A stretch of 12,350 nt of DNA from an uncultured Bacillaceae bacterium (GCA_937967685.1 CALBTX010000026.1:1-12350); one strand, 5' to 3'; positions 1 to 7,812 are shown, numbered from the stretch's first letter. The notes: generated by a model from the letters alone, not told the origin. Translations and numbers: made by a program.

Positions 1-55
1 GGAAAAAGACGGTCAGGCCGAAATTGTGTACGGGGGATCACTTGAGAAGGAATGA
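1..55 (+). CDS. C-terminal end of an upstream gene (partial)
   Basis: Reading from base 2 gives 17 codons ending in TGA at 53-55, with the residues EKDGQAEIVYGGSLEKE. The composition looks like a genuine protein tail, and the next gene lies about 105 bp downstream after a hairpin. The fragment is too short to assign to a family. It could equally be a chance open frame, since only 55 bases are visible. If real, it is probably an earlier member of the same polysaccharide locus, but that is inference from position only. Confidence 0.4.
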   Translation, partial: EKDGQAEIVYGGSLEKE

Positions 56-97
56 GTTGGTTAGGCCAATATATATATAAAAGGTTTATTTGAAAGC

Positions 98-133
98 AAA
101 CGCCCCTGAATCAGTGTGGATTTGGGGGCGTTT
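98..133 (+). terminator. GC-rich hairpin between upstream gene and first glycosyltransferase gene
   Basis: Bases 98-112 pair with 119-133. There are nine consecutive Watson-Crick pairs (AAACGCCCC with GGGGCGTTT at the outer end), then two G-T wobbles and four more pairs around a six-base loop. The A-run/GC stem/T-run layout fits a Rho-independent terminator for the upstream gene. However, only three Ts follow the GC core and they belong to the stem, so termination may be partial. It ends 26 bases before the start codon at 160, so it could also act as a leader hairpin limiting readthrough into this operon. Confidence 0.45.
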
Positions 134-159
134 AACGCTGAAGAAAAAGGTGTAAATTG

Positions 160-1284
160 ATGAAAAAAATGAACGTTTTATTTTTTATTTACCAAATGGG
201 TGGTGGCGGAGCCGCCAGAACGTTATTAAACATTATCAATCATTTGGATCGGACCAGGTTCATGCCTATATTGGTCACGTTGAATTTTGACGGTTCTTAT
301 GAACAGGAACTGAAAAAGGACGTTAAGTTTATCAAACTGAACACCAAGCGTCTGCGTTGGGCGATACTGCCTTTGGCCCGAATCATCAGAAATGAGAACA
401 TTGATATTGTTTTCAGCACGATTCCGAATGTCAATACGATTGCTATTTTGGCTAGCATCCTATCTTTAAAAACCAACGTGAAAAATATCGTCAGGGAAGC
501 AGATCATTTGGGCGGAGATTTTTGGACGGATATAAAATTACGTTTATTTGGCCGAATCTATACATTGTCTGATCAGATCATTTCATTGTCTGAAGGTGTG
601 AAAGATAATCTGGTTCACAGATATGGGGTCAGGGCAGAAAAGATCAAGGTCATCTATAACCCAGTTGATTTAACGGCGATTAAGGATAAAATAAGACATG
701 GAGCCATTGACCCTGCACATGCTCATCTTTTTCAGACAGAGGAAAAAATCATCATTACCGCTGGCAGGTTAGTGGAACAGAAAGATCATAGGACATTGTT
801 GAATGCTTTTTCCAAGGTAAACAAGCAAGTCAAAAGCCGGTTAATCATGCTAGGAGAGGGTCCATTACGGGAACGTCTAGAACAACAGGCTGCCCAATTA
901 AACATTCGAGATCGGGTTCATTTTATCGGGTTTCAAAGTAACCCGTATATTTATTTTAAGCAGGCTGATTTGTTTGTCCTCTCATCGCAACACGAGGGTT
1001 TCAGCCATGTCATCGTTGAAGCTCTGGCATCGGGGACACCTGTTGTTTCCACAAACTGCAAGTCTGGTCCCGAAGAGGTTCTGGACAGAGGAAAGTATGG
1101 GCTTCTATGTGAGGTGGGCAACGCAGAGGAAATGGCTGAGAAAATGCTTTCTATCTTAACCCTTAAAGATCAGCAGATGGTCGAAGTCATAAATAAAGGT
1201 TATCTTCGAGCCCAGGATTTCGATGCCCATCTCATTGTGCAAAAGTACGCTAACACTTTTTTAAGCACGTTGGGTCAAGACTGA
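160..1284 (+). CDS. Glycosyltransferase family 4 (GT-B fold)
   Basis: This 374-residue protein has the size and layout of a retaining GT4 enzyme, which transfers a sugar from a nucleotide donor to a lipid-linked acceptor at the cytoplasmic face of the membrane. The N-terminal Rossmann domain opens with a hydrophobic strand and a glycine-rich loop (MGGGGAAR, residues 13-20). After the linker (YNPVD, 166-170) the donor-binding domain begins. It carries AGRLVEQK (201-208) with the Arg/Lys pair that usually contacts the donor phosphates, and the E-x7-E motif (E279 to E287, in EGFSHVIVEALASGTPVV). The ATG at 160 is chosen over the TTG at 157 because AAGGTG at 147-152 sits seven bases upstream. It is the first complete gene of the run, with 64 bp before the next. 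Donor and acceptor sugars cannot be told from sequence. Confidence 0.9.
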   Translation: MKKMNVLFFIYQMGGGGAARTLLNIINHLDRTRFMPILVTLNFDGSYEQELKKDVKFIKLNTKRLRWAILPLARIIRNENIDIVFSTIPNVNTIAILASILSLKTNVKNIVREADHLGGDFWTDIKLRLFGRIYTLSDQIISLSEGVKDNLVHRYGVRAEKIKVIYNPVDLTAIKDKIRHGAIDPAHAHLFQTEEKIIITAGRLVEQKDHRTLLNAFSKVNKQVKSRLIMLGEGPLRERLEQQAAQLNIRDRVHFIGFQSNPYIYFKQADLFVLSSQHEGFSHVIVEALASGTPVVSTNCKSGPEEVLDRGKYGLLCEVGNAEEMAEKMLSILTLKDQQMVEVINKGYLRAQDFDAHLIVQKYANTFLSTLGQD

Positions 1285-1348
1285 TCATACCGGATGATGA
1301 CGGTTGAAAAATATTTTTTACATGCATTGAGCTCAGGGAGGTTCAATA

Positions 1349-2593
1349 GTGAATCGGTCCAAAAGGGTTGTACACATGACCACGGTCCACCATCCATTGG
1401 ATACGCGTATTTATTATAAGGAATGTCAGTCACTTCAGGCGGCGGGCTATGATGTCACATTGATCGCCCCGAATATTGAGGATGAGGAGCAGGCGTTAGA
1501 ATTAAAACAAAGCTCAATGAGAGTCATTACTTTTAAAAAACCGAGGAACAGATTGTTTAGAATGCTTTTTTCCACGTTAAGGGTGTATAAAACAGCCCGT
1601 CAATTGCAAGCTGATTATTATCATTTTCACGATCCGGAATTATTACTTGTCGCAGCGCTTTTAAAGAGAAAACATAACGTTGTCATTTTTGATGTACATG
1701 AAGATTATGAAACAAGCATTATGCTGAAAGACTATTTGAGCAAACCGCTGCGACGTGTGTTTGCATCGATTTATTCGTTGATTGAAAAAATCTTAACGAA
1801 GAACATGCACTTATGTTTGGCTGAGAAGTATTATAAAAACAAATATCCTCAAGGGACATGCATTTTAAATTACCCGTTGCTGGACTCGTTATCAAATCGA
1901 CACCAAGACGAGTTGCAGCAGAACAAGGCTAAAGCCAAAGCGAGTAGTCGTCTTAACGGCGGGGCAAAGAATTCGACTGCCCCTAACCTTGGGACTAACG
2001 CACCCGGATGTCACAACGGGATGAGGAACAAACTTATATATACCGGTAATGTTTCGCTTGAAAGAGGGGCAGGCATTCATGCCGGCTTGCCTTTAATTGA
2101 TTCACAGCTTGAAGTATATTTTATTGGCAAATGTCCGCAAAAGTTGGCCAGCCAAATGTATGAGGTGGCCGGTGATCAACGAGAGCGAATCATCATTGAA
2201 GGGATTGACCGTTATATACCTAGGGAGGAAATTGATGCATGGTATCATCGCCATGACTGGTTGGCCGGGTTGGCTCTGTTCCCCCCCCTAAAACATTACA
2301 TGCAAAAGGAACTCACAAAGTTCTTTGAGTATATGGCGGCCGGAATCCCGATCATTTGTTCCAACTTTCCGGTCTGGAAACAGTTTATCGAAGAATACGC
2401 TTGTGGTCTAACTGTCAATCCTTATGATACATTGGAGATCAAAGAAGCGGTTGAATATTTAAAAGCCAATCCAAATAAGGCCAGGGAAATGGGTGAGAAT
2501 GGCCGACGGGCTGTCTTGCAAAGGTTGAATTGGGAAACGGAGGAGAAAAAGTTGGTACGATGGTATGCTGAGATTGGGGCAAATCCGGTATGA
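1349..2593 (+). CDS. GT4-type glycosyltransferase with low-complexity interdomain linker
   Basis: This 414-residue GT-B glycosyltransferase starts at GTG, preceded by AGGGAGG at 1335-1341 with seven-base spacing. The N-terminal part (VVHMTTVHHPLDTRIYYKE, residues 7-25; YHFHDPELL, 91-99; DVHEDY, 115-120) is typical of a GT4 subgroup common in capsule and O-antigen loci. The donor-side domain starts near KLIYTGNVSLERGAG (228-242). In place of the usual E-x7-E it has the subgroup's KFFEYMAAGIP (324-334). Between the domains, residues about 181-226 form a polar, low-complexity stretch rich in Asn, Lys, Gly and Ala (for example NKAKAKASSRLNGGAK) that seems longer than the linker expected for this family. 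A run of eight Cs (2281-2288) encodes FPPL near residue 311. The stop overlaps the next start as ATGA, so the two are probably translationally coupled. Substrate is unknown. Confidence 0.85.
   Translation: MNRSKRVVHMTTVHHPLDTRIYYKECQSLQAAGYDVTLIAPNIEDEEQALELKQSSMRVITFKKPRNRLFRMLFSTLRVYKTARQLQADYYHFHDPELLLVAALLKRKHNVVIFDVHEDYETSIMLKDYLSKPLRRVFASIYSLIEKILTKNMHLCLAEKYYKNKYPQGTCILNYPLLDSLSNRHQDELQQNKAKAKASSRLNGGAKNSTAPNLGTNAPGCHNGMRNKLIYTGNVSLERGAGIHAGLPLIDSQLEVYFIGKCPQKLASQMYEVAGDQRERIIIEGIDRYIPREEIDAWYHRHDWLAGLALFPPLKHYMQKELTKFFEYMAAGIPIICSNFPVWKQFIEEYACGLTVNPYDTLEIKEAVEYLKANPNKAREMGENGRRAVLQRLNWETEEKKLVRWYAEIGANPV
2281..2288 (+). repeat. C8 homopolymer tract inside a glycosyltransferase gene
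   Basis: Eight consecutive Cs encode part of Phe-Pro-Pro-Leu in the gene at 1349-2593. The frame is open at this length. Gain or loss of one C would truncate or change the last quarter of the enzyme, including the donor-binding KFFEYMAAGIP segment. It is the longest C run noticed in the window. Confidence 0.9.
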
Positions 2594-3357
2594 ATAGGAC
2601 TCCTCCACTCATTTCTGTGATTACCCCAGCCTTTAATGCCGAAAGATTTATTGGCGACACAATAAAATCCGTTCAGGCACAAACGTATACCCATTGGGAA
2701 ATGATCATTGTTGATGATGCCTCTACAGATGAAACGGCTGCGGTTGTTGAACAATTCAGGAAAGACGACCCTCGGATTCAGCTGATCCGCTTAAAGACCA
2801 ACGGTGGCCCAGCCGTGGCACGAAATACGGCAATCGACCAGGCGCAAGGACGTTATTTCGCATTTTTGGATGCTGATGATATGTGGCTGCCTGAAAAACT
2901 GGAAAAACAACTGCGTTTTATGCAAGACAATCAGATCGCTTTTTCGTTTACTAAATATATAACAGTGCATGAGGACGGTACAAAGACGAATTCCGTTGTG
3001 AATATTCCCGAACAAGTTCACTACCGTCAATTGTTAAAACACAATGTGATTGGTTGTTTAACTGTGATGTTGGATACCGCAATGATCGGCCCGGTGAAAA
3101 TGGTGGATATGCGCTCGCGGCAGGACTTTGCGTTATGGTTAGATCTCTGTAAAAGGGGATTTACAGCATATGGATTACGTGAAGTATTGGCCAAATACCG
3201 AATCACCAGCCATTCGCTATCGAGAAACAAGCTCAAAATGGCCAAGCAAAATTGGAAAATATACCGAGATGTTGAACAATTGACCTTCCTGAGCAGCATC
3301 TGGTACTTTGCTAACTATGTTTATTATAGTTTAAAAAAGTACATGAGGCAGTACTGA
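2590..3357 (+). CDS. TuaG-like glycosyltransferase family 2
   Basis: This 255-residue inverting GT2 enzyme (GT-A fold) has the nucleotide-binding start LISVITPAFNAERFI (residues 7-21), VDDASTDET (41-49), the metal-binding D-x-D in FLDADDMW (92-99) and an acceptor-side RQDFALWLDL (177-186) that contains the probable catalytic Asp179. Its length and the segments NGGPAVARN, PEKLEKQL, IGCLTVMLD, RQDFALWL, GLREVLAKYR and IYRDVEQL closely resemble B. subtilis TuaG of teichuronic acid synthesis, as recalled rather than searched. It is a soluble cytoplasmic enzyme with no convincing membrane segment, although the tail is aromatic and basic. The ATG overlaps the previous stop by four bases and no strong separate ribosome site is seen, so translation is probably coupled. 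The specific sugar is unknown, and the TuaG-like family is wide enough that orthology is not claimed. Confidence 0.9.
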   Translation: MNRTPPLISVITPAFNAERFIGDTIKSVQAQTYTHWEMIIVDDASTDETAAVVEQFRKDDPRIQLIRLKTNGGPAVARNTAIDQAQGRYFAFLDADDMWLPEKLEKQLRFMQDNQIAFSFTKYITVHEDGTKTNSVVNIPEQVHYRQLLKHNVIGCLTVMLDTAMIGPVKMVDMRSRQDFALWLDLCKRGFTAYGLREVLAKYRITSHSLSRNKLKMAKQNWKIYRDVEQLTFLSSIWYFANYVYYSLKKYMRQY

Positions 3358-3388
3358 ACTGAACAGATGGGCGGTGCAAATATATTTT

Positions 3389-4165
3389 ATGCGTCAATAC
3401 ATTAGCGAGATATTAAAACGGAAAGACTTATTAATATATTTGATACAGTCTGGATTAAAAGCTGATCATCGCAATAGCTATTTAGGATATTTCTGGTGGT
3501 TGCTCGATCCGTTACTTAACGTGCTTGTTTATTATTTTTTGGTCGTCATCATACTAAATCGCGGCGGTGAAAATTACGCAGTCTATCTCGTGATTGGTCT
3601 TGTTGCATGGCGCTGGATGAGCACAACGATTAACAACTCGGCCAGAGCGATTATCAAATATTCTTCAATTATTAATCAAGTTTATTTACCGAAGTCAATA
3701 TTCCCTCTGACAATGACATTTACCCAGCTCGTGAATTTTGTATTTGGCCTCATGATCATTGCCATATTTTTAATTGTCTTTGGTATCGTTCCGGGATGGC
3801 AGATTGTTTTTTTGCCTTTAATTATCGTGATACAGTTGATTTTTTTATTATCCATCAGCTTACTGGTCGCTTATATATGTGTCTTTATTCGAGATGTCGA
3901 TCATATTATCGGACATGTCGTCAGAATTTTGTTCTATTCTTCGCCCATCATTTGGGAGGGGAGCCGCCTGCCGCCCAAGTACAGCTGGGTGGTGGACATC
4001 AATCCGATAGCGATTATTGTCGATGCTTATCGTGACATACTAATGTACGGAACGATGCCGCAATTAACTAACTTACTGATTATCGCTGTTACGTCACTCG
4101 CCGTGTTGGCCTTGTTATTATTGTATTACAGTCGTAATGAGCACAAAATCATCAAAGCATTATAA
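3389..4165 (+). CDS. ABC-2 type polysaccharide export permease
   Basis: This 258-residue integral membrane protein is of the TagG/Wzm type and forms the channel through which a lipid-linked polysaccharide is exported. It has an amphipathic N-terminus (YISEILKRKDLLIYLI), then six hydrophobic segments at about residues 31-56, 64-80, 106-133, 138-164, 175-190 and 226-247. Family hallmarks are LGYFWWLLDPLLNVLVYY near the first segment, FIRDVDHI (166-173) and INPIAIIVDAYRDILMYG (204-221). The start is uncertain. ATG 3389 gives the usual family N-terminus and has GGCGGTG at 3370-3376, twelve bases upstream. An in-frame GTG at 3374 would add five residues but has no clear ribosome site. The ATPase gene follows 13 bp after the stop, as is normal for the two halves of one transporter. 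No second permease gene is visible. Confidence 0.9.
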   Translation: MRQYISEILKRKDLLIYLIQSGLKADHRNSYLGYFWWLLDPLLNVLVYYFLVVIILNRGGENYAVYLVIGLVAWRWMSTTINNSARAIIKYSSIINQVYLPKSIFPLTMTFTQLVNFVFGLMIIAIFLIVFGIVPGWQIVFLPLIIVIQLIFLLSISLLVAYICVFIRDVDHIIGHVVRILFYSSPIIWEGSRLPPKYSWVVDINPIAIIVDAYRDILMYGTMPQLTNLLIIAVTSLAVLALLLLYYSRNEHKIIKAL

Positions 4166-4171
4166 AGAGGG
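4164..4171 (+). promoter_or_regulatory. Ribosome binding site deciding the ATPase start
   Basis: AAAGAGGG lies seven bases before ATG 4179 and overlaps the permease stop codon (TAA, 4163-4165). It favours 4179 over the in-frame ATG at 4137, which lies inside the permease gene and has no such site. Confidence 0.7.
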
Positions 4172-4178
4172 TTATTCT

Positions 4179-5714
4179 ATGTTGACTTTGTCAAAAGAAA
4201 GTGGTCTTCAACCGGAGACGAGGGAATCAAAAAAGGCTGTTATCCGTGCGGAAAGTCTGGGTGTTTCTTTCTCTGCCGGTTACCGTAAGGATGATTATAA
4301 ATCACATATATTCAATTTGTTTTCCAATAGGGGTCACAAGAACAAGCAGGCTAAGAATAACAAATTTTGGCCTCTGCGCCATTTGAATTTTACGGGATAC
4401 CAGGGAGAAGTTTTAGGCATTATTGGTTCGAATGGTTCGGGAAAAACGACTATTTGTAAGCTTATTTCTGGTATTTTGGAGCCGGATGAAGGCCAGATTC
4501 ATGTTGATGGAAGGGTCACGGCGCTTTTTTCAATGGGGATGGGTTTTAACAAAGAATTAACAGGTCGGGAAAATGTTTATTTAAATGGCATGATGCTTGG
4601 CGTCGAGAAGCAGAAGATTGATCGGTTTATGAACGATATTCAGGAGTTCTCCGGATTGGGTGAGTTTATCGATCGCCCGATGAAAAGTTATTCGAGCGGC
4701 ATGAAGGCCAGATTGGGCTTCAGTGTCGCAGCGCATATTGAGCCGGAGATTTTAATTCTTGATGAAGCGCTGAATACCGGGGATGCCTCTTTCGGGCGCA
4801 AGGCGGCCAAGAAGATGAGGGAATTGGTACAAAAAGCCAAGATGGTCATTCTCGTCACACACAGTTTGCGCTATGCAACCAAACATTGCGACCGACTAAT
4901 GTGGTTGGATAAAGGGAAGATACGTAAGATAGGTGAACCGGAAGAGGTAGCGGAACTTTATCAGGCCACGATCCCCAAAGGTCAAAAACGAAAGAAGAAG
5001 CTGGATTTGCAGAAGACGGTGACGGACATCAAGGATCGATCAGTGGTGAAAGCAGAAAATCTCGGTGTGTCTTACCGGGTGAACAGGAGAAATTTTTGGG
5101 CGCTGAAAGATGTTAGCTTTAAAATCAGTGAAGGGGAAGTAGTCGGGGTCATCGGCCACAATGGTGCGGGAAAAAGTACTTTGTGTAAAGTATTGACGCA
5201 AATTATTAAGCCCGATCACGGAAAACTGGAATTGAACGGTGAGACAACGGCTTTGTTAAACTATGGGACCGGTTTTAATGAGCAGTTATCGGGAAAAGAC
5301 AATATTTATTTGAATGGCATGCTCTTGGGGATACCAAAAGAGCGTGTGGACAGAAATTATTCGGACATTGTTCGCTTCGCTGAACTGGAAAAGTTCATTG
5401 ACAAGCCCATCAAGCAATACTCCAGCGGAATGAAAGCCAGGCTGGGTTTTAGTATTGCCGCTACCTTGCAGCCGGATATTTTTATTATTGATGAAGCCTT
5501 ATCTACAGGCGATATGGCCTTCCAACAGAAGGCCAGTGAGAAGATTCAGGAGATGATGGAGAGCGCCAAAGCGGTCATTATCGTTTCTCATAGCATGAAA
5601 TTTGTGGAAAAAGTATGTAATCGGGCGCTATGGCTGGATAAGGGTCAACTGCGCTTTGACGGAGACCCGAAAGAAGCTGTTTTGCAATATAAGCAGGACA
5701 GTAAAGCTGTATGA
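4179..5714 (+). CDS. Double-NBD ABC transporter ATPase for polysaccharide export
   Basis: This 511-residue cytoplasmic ATPase is made of two complete TagH/Wzt-like nucleotide-binding domains. Domain 1 has Walker A GSNGSGKTT (83-91), signature YSSGMKARLGFS (171-182), Walker B ILILDEAL (191-198) and the switch His in VTHSL (H228). Domain 2 has GHNGAGKST (326-334), YSSGMKARLGFS (414-425), IFIIDEAL (434-441) and VSHSM (H471). Both keep the Walker B Glu, so both look able to hydrolyse ATP. A basic linker (about 267-283) joins them. Domain 1 carries an extra charged loop (about 34-63) before Walker A that domain 2 lacks. Usual relatives have a single NBD and act as homodimers; here two NBDs could pair within one chain. 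No C-terminal carbohydrate-binding domain like that of Wzt O9a is present. The gene pairs with the permease just upstream and ends 16 bp before the next start. Confidence 0.93.
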   Translation: MLTLSKESGLQPETRESKKAVIRAESLGVSFSAGYRKDDYKSHIFNLFSNRGHKNKQAKNNKFWPLRHLNFTGYQGEVLGIIGSNGSGKTTICKLISGILEPDEGQIHVDGRVTALFSMGMGFNKELTGRENVYLNGMMLGVEKQKIDRFMNDIQEFSGLGEFIDRPMKSYSSGMKARLGFSVAAHIEPEILILDEALNTGDASFGRKAAKKMRELVQKAKMVILVTHSLRYATKHCDRLMWLDKGKIRKIGEPEEVAELYQATIPKGQKRKKKLDLQKTVTDIKDRSVVKAENLGVSYRVNRRNFWALKDVSFKISEGEVVGVIGHNGAGKSTLCKVLTQIIKPDHGKLELNGETTALLNYGTGFNEQLSGKDNIYLNGMLLGIPKERVDRNYSDIVRFAELEKFIDKPIKQYSSGMKARLGFSIAATLQPDIFIIDEALSTGDMAFQQKASEKIQEMMESAKAVIIVSHSMKFVEKVCNRALWLDKGQLRFDGDPKEAVLQYKQDSKAV

Positions 5715-5718
5715 ACTT

Positions 5719-5727
5719 GGCGGTGAG
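5719..5727 (+). promoter_or_regulatory. Ribosome binding site deciding the start at 5731
   Basis: GGCGGTGAG lies three to five bases before ATG 5731, just after the ATPase stop at 5712-5714. The reading frame is open back to 5602, but that extension would lie inside the ATPase coding sequence and has no ribosome site, so 5731 is preferred. Confidence 0.65.
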
Positions 5728-5730
5728 CGG

Positions 5731-7728
5731 ATGTTTCGATTTTTGAAGAAAATCGTCGTAGAATTTATCGACTGGTTCATTTATAAGCTGCTCAAGACGA
5801 AACATAAGGAATTGATTTCCAAAAAATTAACCCAAAAGCAGAAAGAAACCCTGAAACGAATGATAAATTTAGGCTCCAAACGGCAAGCACTGAGAAAGAT
5901 TGAGCAAATAAGGTTTCATCTTTATAATTTGGGTTTGGCTGAACGCGGTTTAGCCGAATTGGAAAAAATGTATCACCAAACGAGTGACGCATATCTTAAG
6001 AAATTGGCTGCGTGGGAGTTGGCTTTATGGTATGCCAACCAATATAACAGAGAAGCGGCTCAGCGCTGTTTGACTTTTTTGTCCACCTTTGAACGCTATG
6101 AGACAGACCCCGATTTTATCCGCAGGATCACCGTATTAAAAGCTGAATGCTATGACTTGCTGGACAGAAAAGATAAGGGGAAACATCTGATCACAAGCGC
6201 ACTCAAGAAAGACAAACATGTGGATCTCTATTTAGCGGCGGCTAATTTGGCATCTGCTCCAGCTGAACGTCTAAACTGGATCAATATGTCCTTTGAACGG
6301 TTTGGGATGGGCAGTCTTTCAGTGAAACTTTCACCAAATCGATCATTATATGATTGTTTAAGCGTTGATAAAGAGCGGTTAAAGATGCATCGTCTACCGG
6401 AAGACTATCCAACAGTAACGGTCATCATGCCTGTTTTTAACGCCGAAGATGTTATCCGGACGTCTTTGGAATCGGTACTTGGTCAAACCTGGATCCGTTT
6501 GGAGGTTTTCGTTGTCGATGATTGTAGCACGGATTCCACTAGACATATTGTGGAAGATTACGCAGCTCGAGATTCGCGTGTTCGCTTAATCAAAGCTGAA
6601 TCCAACAGGGGATCATATGTGTCCAGAAATCTTGCCTTAAGAGAAGCTACGGGTGATTACGTTACGATTAATGATGCTGATGATTGGTCTCACCCTGAAA
6701 AGATTGAAATCCAGGCTCGGCATCTCATGAAAAACCCAAAAGTGATCGGGAACTTATCGCAGCAAGCAAGAGCGACAAATGAGCTAAAATTTTATCGGCG
6801 GGGTAAGCCGGGGATATATATGTTCAGCAACATGTCTTCTTTTATGTTTCGGCGCAAGCCTGTTCTGCAAAAGGTCGGCTTCTGGGACAGCGTGCGTTTT
6901 GGGGCGGATTCCGAATATATTAAACGGATCAAAAAAGTGTTTGGAGACAAAGCTGTCGTAGAATTACAGACCGGTCCGCTTTCATTCCAACGGCAGTCGG
7001 AAATGTCATTGACAGGGCATTCTGCGTTTGGATTTCCGGGTTTTTTTATGGGAGCCCGAAAAGAGTATGCTGAAGCACACGAATATTTCCATAAGCGCAC
7101 TAAGAATTTGCGCTATGATTTTCCGCAAAAAGCGCGTCCGTTTCCTGTTCCGGCGTCGATGATGCCTGTGAGGAAAAATCGTCATTTTGATGTCGTGATT
7201 GCGACGGATTTTAGGCTTTCGACAGAAATGTTGATGTCCAGCATCGAAGAAATTAAGGCTCAAAAGCGTTTGCGTCTGCGTAGCGGATTAATTCAGATGT
7301 CATGTTTTGATCTGCATGCCCCCAAAAAAATGAATCCAGCCGTTCGCGATCTTATTGATGGTGATCAAGTACAGACAATCGTTTATGGCGAAACGGTCAG
7401 CTGTGATCTACTTGTGTTAAGATATCCCCCCATACTTCAGGAATGGCAGCGATATGTTCCCAAAGTAAACGCTAAAAACATTTTTGTTATCATGGATCAT
7501 CTGCCACAAAAGTCATACAGACCACCCGGGGAACTTCTATACGATATCCAGCGATGTTCAAGACATCTGCAGCATTATTTTGGCCAGCCAGGCATTTGGT
7601 ATCCGACTGATCCCAGCATTCGGGCTGCATTACACGAGTTTCATTCTGAGGAATTGAAGACGATTCACCTTTCAAGTGAAGACTGGCACCCCTTAATGGC
7701 ATGCAGCATTGCAGGTCGAAGCGAATAA
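5731..7728 (+). CDS. Multidomain GT2 glycosyltransferase with degenerate half GT-B module
   Basis: This 665-residue protein starts with an amphipathic aromatic/basic helix (residues 1-25), possibly membrane-associating. A helical region follows (about 50-195, including AAWELALWYANQYN, 93-106) that resembles TPR-type repeats. The GT2 domain (about 227-400) has VTVIMPVFNAEDVI, VVDDCSTDST (261-270), D-x-D in NDADDWSHPEK (314-324) and GADSEYIKRI (391-400), all compatible with activity. A conserved extension (FYRRGKPG to GARKEY, 354-446) follows. The last 180 residues (from HFDVVIATDFRL, 485) match the first half of a GT-B fold, but the protein ends where the donor-binding half should start. It is a paralogue of the next gene along nearly its whole length; relative to that copy it lacks the coiled coil, the GGTN loop and the entire C-terminal GT4 half. 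It probably adds one sugar or repeat in the same polymer; substrate unknown. Confidence 0.88.
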   Translation: MFRFLKKIVVEFIDWFIYKLLKTKHKELISKKLTQKQKETLKRMINLGSKRQALRKIEQIRFHLYNLGLAERGLAELEKMYHQTSDAYLKKLAAWELALWYANQYNREAAQRCLTFLSTFERYETDPDFIRRITVLKAECYDLLDRKDKGKHLITSALKKDKHVDLYLAAANLASAPAERLNWINMSFERFGMGSLSVKLSPNRSLYDCLSVDKERLKMHRLPEDYPTVTVIMPVFNAEDVIRTSLESVLGQTWIRLEVFVVDDCSTDSTRHIVEDYAARDSRVRLIKAESNRGSYVSRNLALREATGDYVTINDADDWSHPEKIEIQARHLMKNPKVIGNLSQQARATNELKFYRRGKPGIYMFSNMSSFMFRRKPVLQKVGFWDSVRFGADSEYIKRIKKVFGDKAVVELQTGPLSFQRQSEMSLTGHSAFGFPGFFMGARKEYAEAHEYFHKRTKNLRYDFPQKARPFPVPASMMPVRKNRHFDVVIATDFRLSTEMLMSSIEEIKAQKRLRLRSGLIQMSCFDLHAPKKMNPAVRDLIDGDQVQTIVYGETVSCDLLVLRYPPILQEWQRYVPKVNAKNIFVIMDHLPQKSYRPPGELLYDIQRCSRHLQHYFGQPGIWYPTDPSIRAALHEFHSEELKTIHLSSEDWHPLMACSIAGRSE

Positions 7729-7763
7729 AGTGACAAGTCATTGATCAGTTAAGGCACTAGATG

Positions 7764-7812
7764 ATTTTTAAACCATAAGGTCATTTAAATCATATTGGGG
7801 CCATTTTTAAAC
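7764..7812 (+). repeat. Short direct repeat and AT-rich hairpin in the gap before the large glycosyltransferase
   Basis: The 129-bp gap (7729-7857) holds a ten-base direct repeat ATTTTTAAAC at 7764-7773 and 7803-7812. It also holds an imperfect inverted repeat, ATGATTT (7761-7767) against AAATCAT (7787-7793), with an inner ACC/GGT pairing. This is the longest gap inside the gene run. It may carry a promoter or processing site, but no convincing -35/-10 pair was found. The repeats are facts of the sequence; any regulatory role is speculation. Confidence 0.35.

Noticed and set aside
57..90. Possible promoter around the ATATATATATAA run
   Set aside because: TATAAA-like boxes are present, but no TTGACA-like box lies at 16-18 bases upstream; the AT run alone is not enough.
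1304..1345. Possible promoter (TTGAAA at 1304) between the first two glycosyltransferase genes
   Set aside because: No acceptable -10 box at the right distance; the 64-bp gap is adequately explained as intra-operon spacing with a ribosome site.
2422..3299. Minus-strand open frames of 79-110 codons opposite the TuaG-like gene
   Set aside because: They oppose strongly conserved GT2 motifs, overlap each other and have no family features.
5602..5730. Upstream extension of the glycosyltransferase starting at 5731
   Set aside because: The frame is open, but the extension lies largely inside the ATPase gene. The ribosome site at 5719-5727 and homology to the paralogue both support 5731.
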